A stretch of DNA of 64,000 nt from Ruminococcus sp. (lineage in GTDB: Bacteria > Bacillota > Clostridia > Oscillospirales > Ruminococcaceae): NCBI GenBank assembly GCA_021202895.1, contig JAJQCE010000023.1:1-64000 (forward strand), written 5' to 3'. The stretch's first letter is position 1, and each line of letters opens with the position of its first letter. The notes under the pieces were generated by a model, which saw only the letters and a list, made by a program, of their open reading frames with translations, was not told where the DNA came from and ran no database searches. The position numbers were made by a program, and so were the translations under genes. Positions 1 to 7,564 of this stretch are shown piece after piece.

Positions 1-179
1 TGAAGCATACTGATGTTCAGTGTTTTGCCGAAGCGTCTGGGGCGGGTGAAAAGGTTCACTGCTCCTTTTCGATCTAAAATTTCTTTTATGAAAAGCGTCT
101 TGTCTACAAAATAGTAGCCGTCGTCTACCAAGCGCTTGAAATCCTCAACGCCGATTGGGATTGGTTTGTATTGGTTCAT
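1..179 (-). CDS. AAA-ATPase-like protein, N-terminal part only
   Basis: The first 59 or so residues are in the window; the gene runs off the left edge. The N-terminus reads MNQYKPIPIGVEDF followed by a Tyr-Phe-Val-Asp-Lys-Thr segment, then FTRPRRFGKT. This is the signature of the AAA-ATPase-like family (PF09820 type), in which RPRRFGKT is the Walker A (P-loop). These proteins often carry a C-terminal PD-(D/E)XK nuclease domain and are abundant in gut Bacillota; that part cannot be seen here. An AGGAGG ribosome binding site lies just upstream and supports the ATG at 177-179. The biological role is unknown; a defence or mobile-element link is only inference. Confidence 0.85.
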   Translation of the reverse strand, partial: MNQYKPIPIGVEDFKRLVDDGYYFVDKTLFIKEILDRKGAVNLFTRPRRFGKTLNISML

Positions 180-224
180 GGCTGCCTCCTTTTTATTTGA
201 GGTATACTTGCTTTCTTCATTTAT

Positions 225-253
225 ATTATATCACAATCTGTTTTTAGAGTCAA
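225..253 (-). promoter_or_regulatory. Sigma-A promoter of the AAA-ATPase-like gene
   Basis: Read on the - strand: TTGACT (248-253), 17 bases, TATAAT (225-230). This near-consensus promoter points at the gene ending at 179 and is divergent from the RecJ-RecG operon. Confidence 0.8.
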
Positions 254-275
254 GCGAAAATTCACTTTCCCCATA

Positions 276-284
276 TGCTATAAT
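276..284 (+). promoter_or_regulatory. Extended -10 promoter of the RecJ-RecG operon
   Basis: An extended -10 element, TGC followed by TATAAT (279-284), about 50 bases before the start codon at 335. No good -35 hexamer is visible, which fits an extended -10 promoter. It is back to back with the promoter at 225-253. Confidence 0.55.
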
Positions 285-334
285 ATACAATAGTATAAAT
301 ATATCCTCAAGTCACTTGAAAGGAAAATTATATA

Positions 335-3300
335 ATGCGTTTTGAAGAAAAGCCAATGTTAAAACCTGTAAATAAAAGCATAAGCGACTGTATTGTCAAC
401 ACCTTCGGGATAAATCATCTGTGCGCAGATATACTTGTAAGCCGAGGCTATGTTGAACCTGATGTGGTTGAAGGCTTTCTTAATTCAACCTTGGATGATT
501 TGTACAGTCCTTTTTTGTACAAAGACATGAACAAAGCTTGCGACAGAATCATTCAGGCGGTTAACTTAGGACAGGTTATTACCGTTTACGGCAATAACGA
601 TGTTGACGGAATAATATCAACTTCTATACTAGCAACGGAGCTTTTCTATCACCAAGCCAGAGTTAATTACTATCTGCCGTTAAAAAGTGAAGGCTTCGGG
701 CTTAACTTATGCGCAATAGATAAAATAGCAAGGTCAAGCGCTAAGCTGATTATCACTTTAAGCTACGGCATTTCAGACACAGAACAAATATCCTATGCTA
801 AATCATTAGGAATAGATGTTATCGTTGTGGATCATCATCAATATAGTAATACGCCTGTCAACTGCTATGCTTTGCTCAATGTCAGCTCTAAGGGCGAACG
901 GCTGTGCAGTGCGGGCATTGTCGGCAAGCTAGTCTGGGCTTTGTTCGGGAAGAAGCGAATGAATATGTATCTTGACTTAATGGCGTTAGCTGCTGCGGCG
1001 TCTGATTTGCCTTTAACAGAAGAAAACAGAATCATCGTAAAATATGGGCTAAAAAGCATTAACATTAGCCCCAGACCCTGCTTTTTAGCTCTTGCAGACA
1101 AGCTTCAAATAAAGGGAGATATAGAATCATATCATTTATCATCTCTTTTTGCACCACTGCTCACTTCCCCTACTCGCTTAGATTCGGCAGTAAGGCTTTT
1201 AACATCCTCCTCTCAAAAACAAGCTTTATACATGATAGACCTCTTTTATGAAAACAAAGATGTTAAAGAAATTAAGCCTGAAAGCGTTTGTTACTATGAC
1301 AAAGCTCTGTCTTTGACAGATGTATCTCCTGACTTTATCAGCTCTTTGAACATTTTAAAGCCTTTTGGCAAAGGCAATACCGAACCTTTGTTTTTAATTG
1401 AAGATGTTAAAGCTAAAGATATTGCCGCAAATCCAGAAAGCTTTCGCACTTCCCTCCTTGATAAGAACGGTCATATGATTAAAGCAGTATCATTTAACAA
1501 AACTGCACCGCCTGAAAACAGCATAATTTCTGTTCTAGTCAAATTTGATAAGAATCTATGCGTTATAGAGAATATGCTGATAAAGAAGCAAGCAGAAGCT
1601 TTAACAAACAAAGAAAAAAGCGTTTCTTGCAGCAGCGCTATATACGGTCATGTTGTCAAAGACGAAGATTTAAAGGTGTTAGACTTGCCTGAAAGAAAAA
1701 TCAAACAGCTTAATACAAACGGAATACATACTGTCAGAGAGCTTACAAGATATATGCCTAGCAAATACTTAGACTTTAGAGAGCCAAAGACGGTTAAACA
1801 GTTAAAGGACAAAACTACGGACTGTGTTATAGGGACGGTGGAAAAGCTTTACATTGGCAAGGCTGTGAACGTTATATGCAGAGACACTTCAGGCGATAAG
1901 TTTATAGCGACATGGTTTCATCAGGATTATGTCGCTAAGCAAATGATTGCAGGACGAACATTTATGTTTTGCGGCAGAATAAGTATACGCCGTCAAGAAT
2001 CTGCTCAAAGCAGTATGTTTACATTTATTCAGACGCAAATAATCCCTTCTTTTTGGAGCGACGACTTAAACAAGTATAGAACTCTTGTGCCTGTTTACAA
2101 GAAGATCAAGGGCATGAGCAATGATTATCTGTCCGCAAGCATAAACAAAGCAATAGATCATACCGCAGATATTGATTACTTAGAAAAGGATATTTTAGAA
2201 CGCTTTAATCTCATTACAGAAAAGCAGGCGATAACAAACATACATCATCCTCGCAGTGAAAAAGATATTGAAGAAGCTCAGAAAAGGCATACCTTCGACC
2301 AGCTCTTTCGTTTTAGCTTTGCTCTTAAAGAAAACAACAAGGATAACGACTCCGCCTTAACATACAAGCTTACCAAAAGTTCAATACTGTCTGAGATTGA
2401 AAAGAAGCTCCCCTTTACACTCACTGTGGATCAGCAAAGCACGATAAACAGTATAGCCGAGAAGCTTAAGTCAGGCAAAAGGCTGTCCGCTCTCGTACAG
2501 GGCGACGTCAGCTCTGGCAAGACTATCATTGCTTTTATGACGATGTTTCTTGCATATCAAAACGGCTTTCAATCATGTATCTTAGCTCCAACAGAAGTAT
2601 TGGCGCATCAACATTTTGAAGATTTAAAAAAGCTGACTGATGATTTTGGCATTGAAACAGCTTGTCTCACAGGCAGTCTTAAAGCGAATGAAAAGAAGAA
2701 GATAGTTAAAGATCTTGCCGAGGGAAAAATACAAATGATTGTCGGCACTCACGCTTTACTACAGGATAATGTAGTTTTCAAGAATTTAGCGCTGGTTGTA
2801 ATTGATGAAGAACACAGGTTCGGAGTAAATCAAAGAAACAAGCTTTTAAAGGCTCAAAAAAAGCCGCACATCGTAACAATGTCGGCTACTCCTATACCTC
2901 GCTCTTTGTGTATGGCTTTGTACGGCGACAGCATATCCGTATTTGATATACACAGCAAGCCTGACGGCAGAAAGCCCGTTATAACCAAACAAACGCCATT
3001 TGAAAATATAGCGTTTTTACTTATGCTTGACGAGATACATAAAGGACGTCAATGCTATGTAATTTGTCCCTTGATTGACGAATCATCGGCATTAAGCGAA
3101 AGCGTTAGATCGGTAGAAGCGCAGACAGAGTATCTTAAGGCGTTTTTCTCTTCATATCCTGAGGTTAAAATAGGCTCTATAACAGGAAGGATGAAAAAAG
3201 ACGATATAGCAAAGGAGCTGCAAAATTTTTCCGATGGCAAAACTAATGTTTTGGTTTCAACTACCGTTATAGAGGTTGGAGTAAACATTCCTGACGCTAC

Positions 3301-3643
3301 AATCATTACAATCTTAAACTCTGAAAGATTCGGTCTGGCACAGCTTCATCAGTTAAGAGGCAGAGTCGGAAGAAGCTATCATCAATCCTACTGTATTCTT
3401 GTTACAAGCAATGACGATAAAAAGGCTAAGATATTATGTTCTACGTCAGATGGCTTTGAAATTGCAAAGCAAGATGTCCTGATGAGAGGAACGGGAGATT
3501 TTCTGGGAACACAGCAAAGCGGCGTCAACAAGGATGTTTTGCTTATGCTGCAAAATCCTGAGATGTACAATGATATATCAAAGCTTAACGATATGATAAT
3601 AAGTGCTCCGTCTCTTTACGCTAAATACAAGGATATGCTATAA
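335..3643 (+). CDS. RecJ-like DHH module fused to RecG helicase
   Basis: This is a 1102-residue fusion. Residues about 15-440 follow RecJ: motif I is GNNDVDG (86-92), motif II LSYG (142-145), motif III VDHH (165-168), motif IV ASDLPL (222-227), and PFGKGNTEP (343-351) matches the RecJ OB-side motif. Compared with RecJ GDYDVDG and VDCG, the first Asp of motif I is Asn87 and the motif II Asp is Ser143, so two metal ligands are missing and nuclease activity is doubtful. Residues about 443-1102 are a full RecG: wedge domain, Walker A GDVSSGKT (723-730), DEEH (824-827), SATPIPR (850-856), QLRGRVGR (1006-1013) and the C-terminal GTGDFLGTQQSG. RecG remodels forks and Holliday junctions. AAGGAAA sits 9 bases before the ATG. 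It leads a three-gene operon. Each half is certain by motif; the combined role is unknown. Confidence 0.9.
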   Translation: MRFEEKPMLKPVNKSISDCIVNTFGINHLCADILVSRGYVEPDVVEGFLNSTLDDLYSPFLYKDMNKACDRIIQAVNLGQVITVYGNNDVDGIISTSILATELFYHQARVNYYLPLKSEGFGLNLCAIDKIARSSAKLIITLSYGISDTEQISYAKSLGIDVIVVDHHQYSNTPVNCYALLNVSSKGERLCSAGIVGKLVWALFGKKRMNMYLDLMALAAAASDLPLTEENRIIVKYGLKSINISPRPCFLALADKLQIKGDIESYHLSSLFAPLLTSPTRLDSAVRLLTSSSQKQALYMIDLFYENKDVKEIKPESVCYYDKALSLTDVSPDFISSLNILKPFGKGNTEPLFLIEDVKAKDIAANPESFRTSLLDKNGHMIKAVSFNKTAPPENSIISVLVKFDKNLCVIENMLIKKQAEALTNKEKSVSCSSAIYGHVVKDEDLKVLDLPERKIKQLNTNGIHTVRELTRYMPSKYLDFREPKTVKQLKDKTTDCVIGTVEKLYIGKAVNVICRDTSGDKFIATWFHQDYVAKQMIAGRTFMFCGRISIRRQESAQSSMFTFIQTQIIPSFWSDDLNKYRTLVPVYKKIKGMSNDYLSASINKAIDHTADIDYLEKDILERFNLITEKQAITNIHHPRSEKDIEEAQKRHTFDQLFRFSFALKENNKDNDSALTYKLTKSSILSEIEKKLPFTLTVDQQSTINSIAEKLKSGKRLSALVQGDVSSGKTIIAFMTMFLAYQNGFQSCILAPTEVLAHQHFEDLKKLTDDFGIETACLTGSLKANEKKKIVKDLAEGKIQMIVGTHALLQDNVVFKNLALVVIDEEHRFGVNQRNKLLKAQKKPHIVTMSATPIPRSLCMALYGDSISVFDIHSKPDGRKPVITKQTPFENIAFLLMLDEIHKGRQCYVICPLIDESSALSESVRSVEAQTEYLKAFFSSYPEVKIGSITGRMKKDDIAKELQNFSDGKTNVLVSTTVIEVGVNIPDATIITILNSERFGLAQLHQLRGRVGRSYHQSYCILVTSNDDKKAKILCSTSDGFEIAKQDVLMRGTGDFLGTQQSGVNKDVLLMLQNPEMYNDISKLNDMIISAPSLYAKYKDML

Positions 3644-3678
3644 TACAAAAGATATATTTTTTGGGGGTGTTCGGTCGT

Positions 3679-3996
3679 TTGAAAAGATCCGGATTTTACA
3701 CAAAAGGCAATGTTAATATTGACTTTGAAAAGAGTAAAACAGAGGCTTGCGTAGTGAAAAAGCTTGTAATAAACGGCGTGTCTATACAGCTGTTCGAGAT
3801 AGGAAGAATGATTGACGCCGAGCCTGACAAAGCCGCAGCAGGCGGCTGCGGAAACAGAGTTTTTGCGCCTAAAAACAATCTTCTTAAAGATCCTATATAT
3901 CTTAAGAAGTTTAATCTTGACAAGAAAGATTATTCTGATTTAATCTCTCTTCTTCATGAGATTTTAGATATAGGGTACTGCAAGAGATGCAGGTGA
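3679..3996 (+). CDS. Small unknown protein, second gene of the operon
   Basis: About 105 residues, family not recognised. A TTG at 3679 is preferred as start because a G-rich run (about 3663-3669) stands about 9 bases before it; an upstream TTG at 3661 would place that run inside the gene. The protein is rather basic, has a glycine-rich GGCGNRVFAPKNN segment in the middle and ends in YCKRCR, so a Cys pair sits at the C-terminus. No membrane segment or signal peptide is seen. It lies 35 bases after the RecJ-RecG fusion and 6 bases before the next gene, so it is probably co-transcribed with both. Function is unknown. Confidence 0.7.
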   Translation: MKRSGFYTKGNVNIDFEKSKTEACVVKKLVINGVSIQLFEIGRMIDAEPDKAAAGGCGNRVFAPKNNLLKDPIYLKKFNLDKKDYSDLISLLHEILDIGYCKRCR

Positions 3997-4002
3997 CAGG
4001 CT

Positions 4003-5190
4003 ATGGACAACTTATCTTCGCTTAAAACACTGACAAACATAGTGCCGTATTCAAAGCTCTCTTCATTTCCTCTGGGAGAATACAAAAGAAAGGTTATTGA
4101 AACAAAGTATCAGTACAAAAGCAACATCTTCTCGTTTTCAGAAGACAACTATGACTTTATCCTAAGTATGCTTTTGCAATCCGCAGCTAGACAGGAAAGC
4201 TTGATAATAATAGATCCTGAGAGAAAGCTTTTTAGCGGTACAAAAAGATTTTTTAAAGATAAAAACTACAGCATCTACAGATTTTCTACTGAAAAATCGA
4301 AAGAATACGACGGAATAAACAACTCATACAACCTGTGGGAAAAGGCAAACACGTCTAACAACATTCGTCTTGCTGCCGAATGTGTCGTTTCGACTTTTCT
4401 TTACACGCATATGTTAAACGACAACGAAGCGATTAAAGATGCTGCAATTGCGCTTTTATCCGCTGTGATGTCATATACTGTGACATTCGCTCTTTTAAAG
4501 TCGAACAAATTTTCGTTCGCCTACGAGCTTTTAAAAACAAACACACTAGAGCAGCTAAAGCTAAAGCTGCAAGATGTCAACGACACTACCGATTTATTTT
4601 TAGAAGAAACAAAGATGCAGGATAAAGATATGCAGGCGTATGCCTACGAAACATTAAAAGAGATGTTTAGACTGCTCTCAAAAAAGGAAAACAACGAGCT
4701 TCTCAGCATGAGCGACTTTGAGCCTGACATTATCTCTTCCTTTAAATCCGCCGCATTTTTTGAATACGCTCAGAACAAAAGCTTTGACATAAGTATAGAT
4801 ATACTTCTTTTTATTACGTTCTATGCTAACTTCAAGCGTCAGGAAGCCGTGAAAGGGAGAAGCCAAGCGATAAATGTCGTCTTAAACAAGCTGGAGATGT
4901 TAAACAGCCTTGATATGATTGACAGCATGATAGCATTAGCTAGAAAATACAAGGTGAACTTCTTTGTTTCCTGCAATGATTCAGATATTTTCACATCGAG
5001 CTTTGAAGCAATAAAGAAAAGGTTCCCATATATTTTAATAAGGAAACCTTTAGATCTCAAAAATAGCTTGGATATTACCACTAGATTTACTTCTCCGTCA
5101 GATGAGATATTAATTAGCGCTAATACACAGCTTAATTGTAAAAAGTACGACGCCTCCTCTCATGATCTTTACGAGCTTTTTTACAGATAA
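4003..5190 (+). CDS. VirD4/TraG-like protein lacking the P-loop (tentative)
   Basis: A 395-residue cytosolic protein. By eye it follows the layout of type IV coupling ATPases of the VirD4/TraG family. A segment at about 65-110 (SLIIIDPERKLFSGTKRFF, then a Tyr-rich strand and NSYNLW) resembles the family's TDPKGELY...NPL region. A helical segment with AAECVVSTFLYTHM resembles the part of the family that precedes the second nucleotide-binding strand. A late stretch, LNKLEMLNSLDMIDSMIALARK then VNFFVSCND, resembles the Walker B plus sensor region. The place where GxxGxGKS should be reads FSEDNYDF, and the Walker B Asp-Glu is not kept, so ATP binding is unlikely. It starts 6 bases after the preceding gene. 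The family call is weak; the operon call is good. Confidence 0.55.
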   Translation: MDNLSSLKTLTNIVPYSKLSSFPLGEYKRKVIETKYQYKSNIFSFSEDNYDFILSMLLQSAARQESLIIIDPERKLFSGTKRFFKDKNYSIYRFSTEKSKEYDGINNSYNLWEKANTSNNIRLAAECVVSTFLYTHMLNDNEAIKDAAIALLSAVMSYTVTFALLKSNKFSFAYELLKTNTLEQLKLKLQDVNDTTDLFLEETKMQDKDMQAYAYETLKEMFRLLSKKENNELLSMSDFEPDIISSFKSAAFFEYAQNKSFDISIDILLFITFYANFKRQEAVKGRSQAINVVLNKLEMLNSLDMIDSMIALARKYKVNFFVSCNDSDIFTSSFEAIKKRFPYILIRKPLDLKNSLDITTRFTSPSDEILISANTQLNCKKYDASSHDLYELFYR

Positions 5191-5193
5191 TTT

Positions 5194-5226
5194 TCTCCCC
5201 GCTTATACAAGCAGGGAGATTTTTTT
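5194..5226 (+). terminator. Terminator of the RecJ-RecG operon
   Basis: CTCCCCGC (5195-5202) pairs with GCAGGGAG (5211-5218) with one mismatch, followed by seven T. It lies directly after the stop at 5190. Confidence 0.85.
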
Positions 5227-5230
5227 GATA

Positions 5231-6376
5231 TTAGTACCCGAAGGCTGTTACCCAATAGTACTTTCCGTTATACTTGAAGCAAGCTACCGCTACTCTTGTA
5301 AAGCCCGAGCTTACCATGTTTTCGTAGTGACACTGAGAAGCGTACCAACGCTCATATACAAAAATAGCCGACGTCTGACCTTTTGCGATGTTCTCACTAT
5401 TGTAAGTAGAAGATATTGTTCCACAGCTTGAACCGTCAGGTCTTGTATGATCGTTTCTATATGCCTTCGCTATTTCTTTTGCTCTTTTCTTAGCGCATTT
5501 ATACAACGTTTCGTCCCACTTTAGCGTACCCAAATTTTTACTGCTTCTAAGCCGATTTATCATGCGGGCGACATCCTTTCCTGCCGCTTTGTTAAAGCTT
5601 CCACTTAAAGACGACGCTTGACAAGAATCAATGCTTGCCTTCGTGGTAACAATCTTTAAGGTTTTGTTCTTGAGCGTTTTCTTTGCAGATTTGGAAGTAA
5701 AGCTGCTGTAGTGCTTTACTCCATTTGAATCTGTTACATACGTTCTCACCTTAACATAGTAGGTTGTGTTATTGGAAAGACCAGTAAGCGACAAATATGT
5801 TAAGCCCGACTTATTATACACACTGCTTAACGATATGTTCTTTTTAGTCCATGTGCTTGAGCTTTTCTTTCTATACGCTACCTGATAACCGCTCACTCCG
5901 CTTACAGTTTTTACTTTAACAAGGATAGACGTATGAGAGGAGGACACACTCGATATTTTTGTTGCCGCAGTACACGTCATTGTTACATAGCTGTCGCTGT
6001 AATCGCTCCACGCTCCGTTTACATATGCGCGTACGGCAAATGCGTAATTGGTTTTAGCGCTAAGTCCCGTAGCCTTGTACTTAAGCGTAGAGCCATTTGT
6101 TACAGCCAGCTTGCTCCAGCCCTTATCTGAACCTGTATATGTATATTTATACACGGCATACTTTGTAGCCCCCGACACCTTAGACCACTTTATTGTCGCA
6201 GTAGTCTTATCCGTAGTGACGCTTGTGATTGTAGGCTTACTCTGACTGCTGCTTGCGGCATAGCTTACTACAGCTTCAGCTCCCAAGCTATTTTGTACCT
6301 CGCTGACGCTCAAAGACGCTGTCAGCATAACGATTGTACCAAGCATTGCAATGCTTCTTTTAATAATATTATTCAT
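5231..6376 (-). CDS. Secreted two-Fn3 plus CAP-domain protein
   Basis: About 381 residues from the preferred start. The N-terminus MNNIIKRSIAMLGTIV is a Sec signal peptide, with likely cleavage after AVVSYA. Two fibronectin type III repeats follow (motifs such as ATIKWSKVSGATKYAVY and VSGYQVAYRKK, with TGLS linkers). The C-terminal 120 residues are a CAP/YkwD-type SCP domain: MINRLRSSKNLGTLKWDE, a ENIAKG-type helix, then the H-Y-E-N-M motif and a final YYWVTAFGY strand. CAP proteins of bacteria are extracytoplasmic and their role is usually unknown. A longer frame opens at 6457, but the promoter at 6466-6494 would start transcription at that codon, so the ATG at 6374-6376 is taken. No strong ribosome site adjoins it; AAGGAG lies about 45 bases upstream, separated by a small hairpin. 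Confidence 0.85.
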   Translation of the reverse strand: MNNIIKRSIAMLGTIVMLTASLSVSEVQNSLGAEAVVSYAASSSQSKPTITSVTTDKTTATIKWSKVSGATKYAVYKYTYTGSDKGWSKLAVTNGSTLKYKATGLSAKTNYAFAVRAYVNGAWSDYSDSYVTMTCTAATKISSVSSSHTSILVKVKTVSGVSGYQVAYRKKSSSTWTKKNISLSSVYNKSGLTYLSLTGLSNNTTYYVKVRTYVTDSNGVKHYSSFTSKSAKKTLKNKTLKIVTTKASIDSCQASSLSGSFNKAAGKDVARMINRLRSSKNLGTLKWDETLYKCAKKRAKEIAKAYRNDHTRPDGSSCGTISSTYNSENIAKGQTSAIFVYERWYASQCHYENMVSSGFTRVAVACFKYNGKYYWVTAFGY

Positions 6377-6465
6377 AATTTTTTTTGCAGGTAAATGTTT
6401 ATCTGTTCCTGCGTACTCCTTTCGTATATATTTATATATGATGAAATTCCTTTTCATCTATCTTA

Positions 6466-6494
6466 ATTATACAACTTACCGCTTCCCTTGTCAA
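6466..6494 (-). promoter_or_regulatory. Consensus sigma-A promoter of the CAP gene
   Basis: On the - strand TTGACA (6489-6494), exactly 17 bases, TATAAT (6466-6471). Transcription would start near 6458, which rules out the ATG at 6457 and leaves an 80-base leader. Confidence 0.85.
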
Positions 6495-6553
6495 ATTTGA
6501 GAACAACTTTTCAAGATTTTCAGCTTGTTTTTCAAGTTTTTTGCTCAAGGATA

Positions 6554-6717
6554 CGACCCTGTTTCAGTGAACACCTCGGCAGTAGTTTCGGTGGATGTCC
6601 ATCGTAATTACTGCCAGGTGAGAACTGGCAGCGGGTCGGTCTACACCTTCGCCGTTATTTAGGCGGAGGTGTAGATAAAGTAAAGAACGGATTCTGCAAA
6701 GAGTCCGTTCTTTTTTT
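6554..6717 (+). ncRNA. Unidentified structured RNA ending in a terminator
   Basis: This gene-free stretch folds into two strong hairpins. The first is long: CGACCC (6554-6559) pairs with GGGTCG (6633-6638), CACCT (6572-6576) with AGGTG (6616-6620), GGCAGTA (6578-6584) with TACTGCC (6609-6615), and CGGTGG with CCATCG around a 4-base loop (6589-6604). Internal loops separate the helices. The second is CTACACCTTCGCC (6641-6653) with GGCGGAGGTGTAG (6662-6674). An intrinsic terminator follows at 6684-6717. The next gene has its own promoter downstream of that terminator, so this is probably an independent RNA rather than a riboswitch. It does not match SRP, tmRNA, RNase P or the 6S sequences I remember. 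No clear promoter was found in front. The pairing is direct from sequence; the class is unknown. Confidence 0.6.
6684..6717 (+). terminator. Intrinsic terminator, copy 1 of a repeated hairpin
   Basis: AGAACGGA (6684-6691) pairs with TCCGTTCT (6704-6711), then seven T. It is nearly identical to the terminator at 8569-8603. Confidence 0.9.
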
Positions 6718-6727
6718 ATATTTTTGC

Positions 6728-6756
6728 TTGACAAAATGAATATAAATCAGTATAAT
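6728..6756 (+). promoter_or_regulatory. Consensus sigma-A promoter of the mntA-like gene
   Basis: TTGACA (6728-6733), 17 bases, TATAAT (6751-6756); an AGGAG at 6777-6781 precedes the ATG at 6791. Confidence 0.9.
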
Positions 6757-6790
6757 AAAGATATAATCGGCAAGTCAGGAGTGAAAAATC

Positions 6791-7081
6791 ATGAGATGCA
6801 GTCTTCCCGAAAAGGTCATGGCGGATATAGAGATAATTGCTAAAAATCACGATATACAAAAAGTTATTCTCTTTGGTTCAAGAGCCAGAGAAAATTATAC
6901 TGAAAGAAGCGATATTGATATTGCTGTCCTTGGCGGAGATTTTGACTCTTTTTACTGGGATACTAAAGAAAATGTACGTTCACTTCTGATGTTTGATATT
7001 GTAGATTTAAATCAAAAGATTTCAGACGAACTGAAAGAAGAAATTGAGAAAGAGGGCATCGTTATTTATGAGAAAGCTTGA
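6791..7081 (+). CDS. MNT-domain nucleotidyltransferase (antitoxin type)
   Basis: A 96-residue minimal nucleotidyltransferase. Residues about 26-48 hold the hallmark LFGSRARENYTERSDIDIAV: the GS motif and the D-x-D pair that bind metal and nucleotide. A third acidic residue is available in the later FDIVDL strand. Small proteins of this kind (MntA) are antitoxins that add AMP to a HEPN ribonuclease encoded just downstream. Here the frame overlaps a 28-codon remnant of such a partner (7068-7151), so the antitoxin survives without its toxin. Promoter and ribosome site are intact and the sequence shows no lesion. The family is certain; the antitoxin role is inferred from context. Confidence 0.88.
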   Translation: MRCSLPEKVMADIEIIAKNHDIQKVILFGSRARENYTERSDIDIAVLGGDFDSFYWDTKENVRSLLMFDIVDLNQKISDELKEEIEKEGIVIYEKA

Positions 7082-7151
7082 AAATCTTTCTAACTGTTTA
7101 AAAGAACTAAAATCAGCCGATTTTGAAATGGCTGGCAAAGATAATATTTAG
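7068..7151 (+). pseudogene. Remnant of a HEPN toxin gene (HI0074 type)
   Basis: Starting at an ATG that overlaps the antitoxin gene, 27 codons read MRKLENLSNCLKELK and so on before TAG at 7149. This matches the N-terminal helix of HEPN nucleotidyltransferase-substrate proteins, normally 120-140 residues. The catalytic R-x4-6-H motif would lie far downstream and is absent. The sequence joins a fragment of an AlbA_2 gene from the other strand, so a deletion removed the ends of both genes. Confidence 0.7.
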
Positions 7152-7311
7152 TAAACTCATTATCTATATCTTTTAAACCCACAGCGTTTCCTTCATTGTC
7201 TATATCAACATACAGTACACCGCCATCGGTATTTGCAAACGCAATTACCTCTTTATATATATTTTCTGTAAACATAGACTTAAACTCAATCTTTTCTGTT
7301 TCAAATTCCAA
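7090..7311 (-). pseudogene. Remnant of an AlbA_2 (Schlafen-type) gene
   Basis: The first 53 or so residues are a clear AlbA_2 N-terminus: ETEKIEFKSMF, EVIAFANTDGGVLYVDIDNEG and VGLKDIDNE. Intact members (divergent AAA-4 / Schlafen AlbA_2 putative DNA-binding proteins) are 350-500 residues long. After about 7150 the frame only reads the antisense of the HEPN remnant and stops at 7090. A good AGGAGG stands 11 bases before the ATG, so a short peptide could still be made. It is a truncated gene. Confidence 0.75.
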
Positions 7312-7446
7312 AATAGTTCCTCCTTACATGTTTTTTTCTCTGCTTTAATATATTATACCCGAAATTTTTACCCATGTTAACTGAAAAAACTGAGAATTCA
7401 GTGAAAATTCACTTTTACACATGAACCGTCTTGTGTATTTCTAATT

Positions 7447-7537
7447 TTGCAATTTGTCAATAAAGTGTGCTATAATAAAGATATAGAGTTAATTCTTAAA
7501 GTACAGAGTTTCAAGTGCAGGACTCTGTACTTTTTTT
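7447..7537 (+). other. Promoter plus terminator enclosing a ~55-base RNA
   Basis: The gene-free stretch 7312-7608 contains TTGCAA (7447-7452), 18 bases, TATAAT (7471-7476), followed by a perfect hairpin GTACAGAGT (7501-7509) with ACTCTGTAC (7522-7530) and seven T. A transcript from about 7483 to 7537 would contain no convincing reading frame. It may be a tiny RNA or the leftover promoter and terminator of a lost gene. Confidence 0.5.
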
Positions 7538-7564
7538 GTATGCACTGACATCTCCACATCGGGT

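Noticed and set aside
6377..6457. Longer N-terminus of the CAP protein from ATG 6457
   Set aside because: The consensus promoter would start transcription at about this base, and the added residues would put a hydrophilic stretch before the signal peptide.
6554..6717. 6S, SRP or tmRNA identity for the structured RNA
   Set aside because: The long hairpin with internal loops recalls 6S RNA, but it is short (about 85 bases) and no characteristic sequence of 6S, SRP or tmRNA is present.
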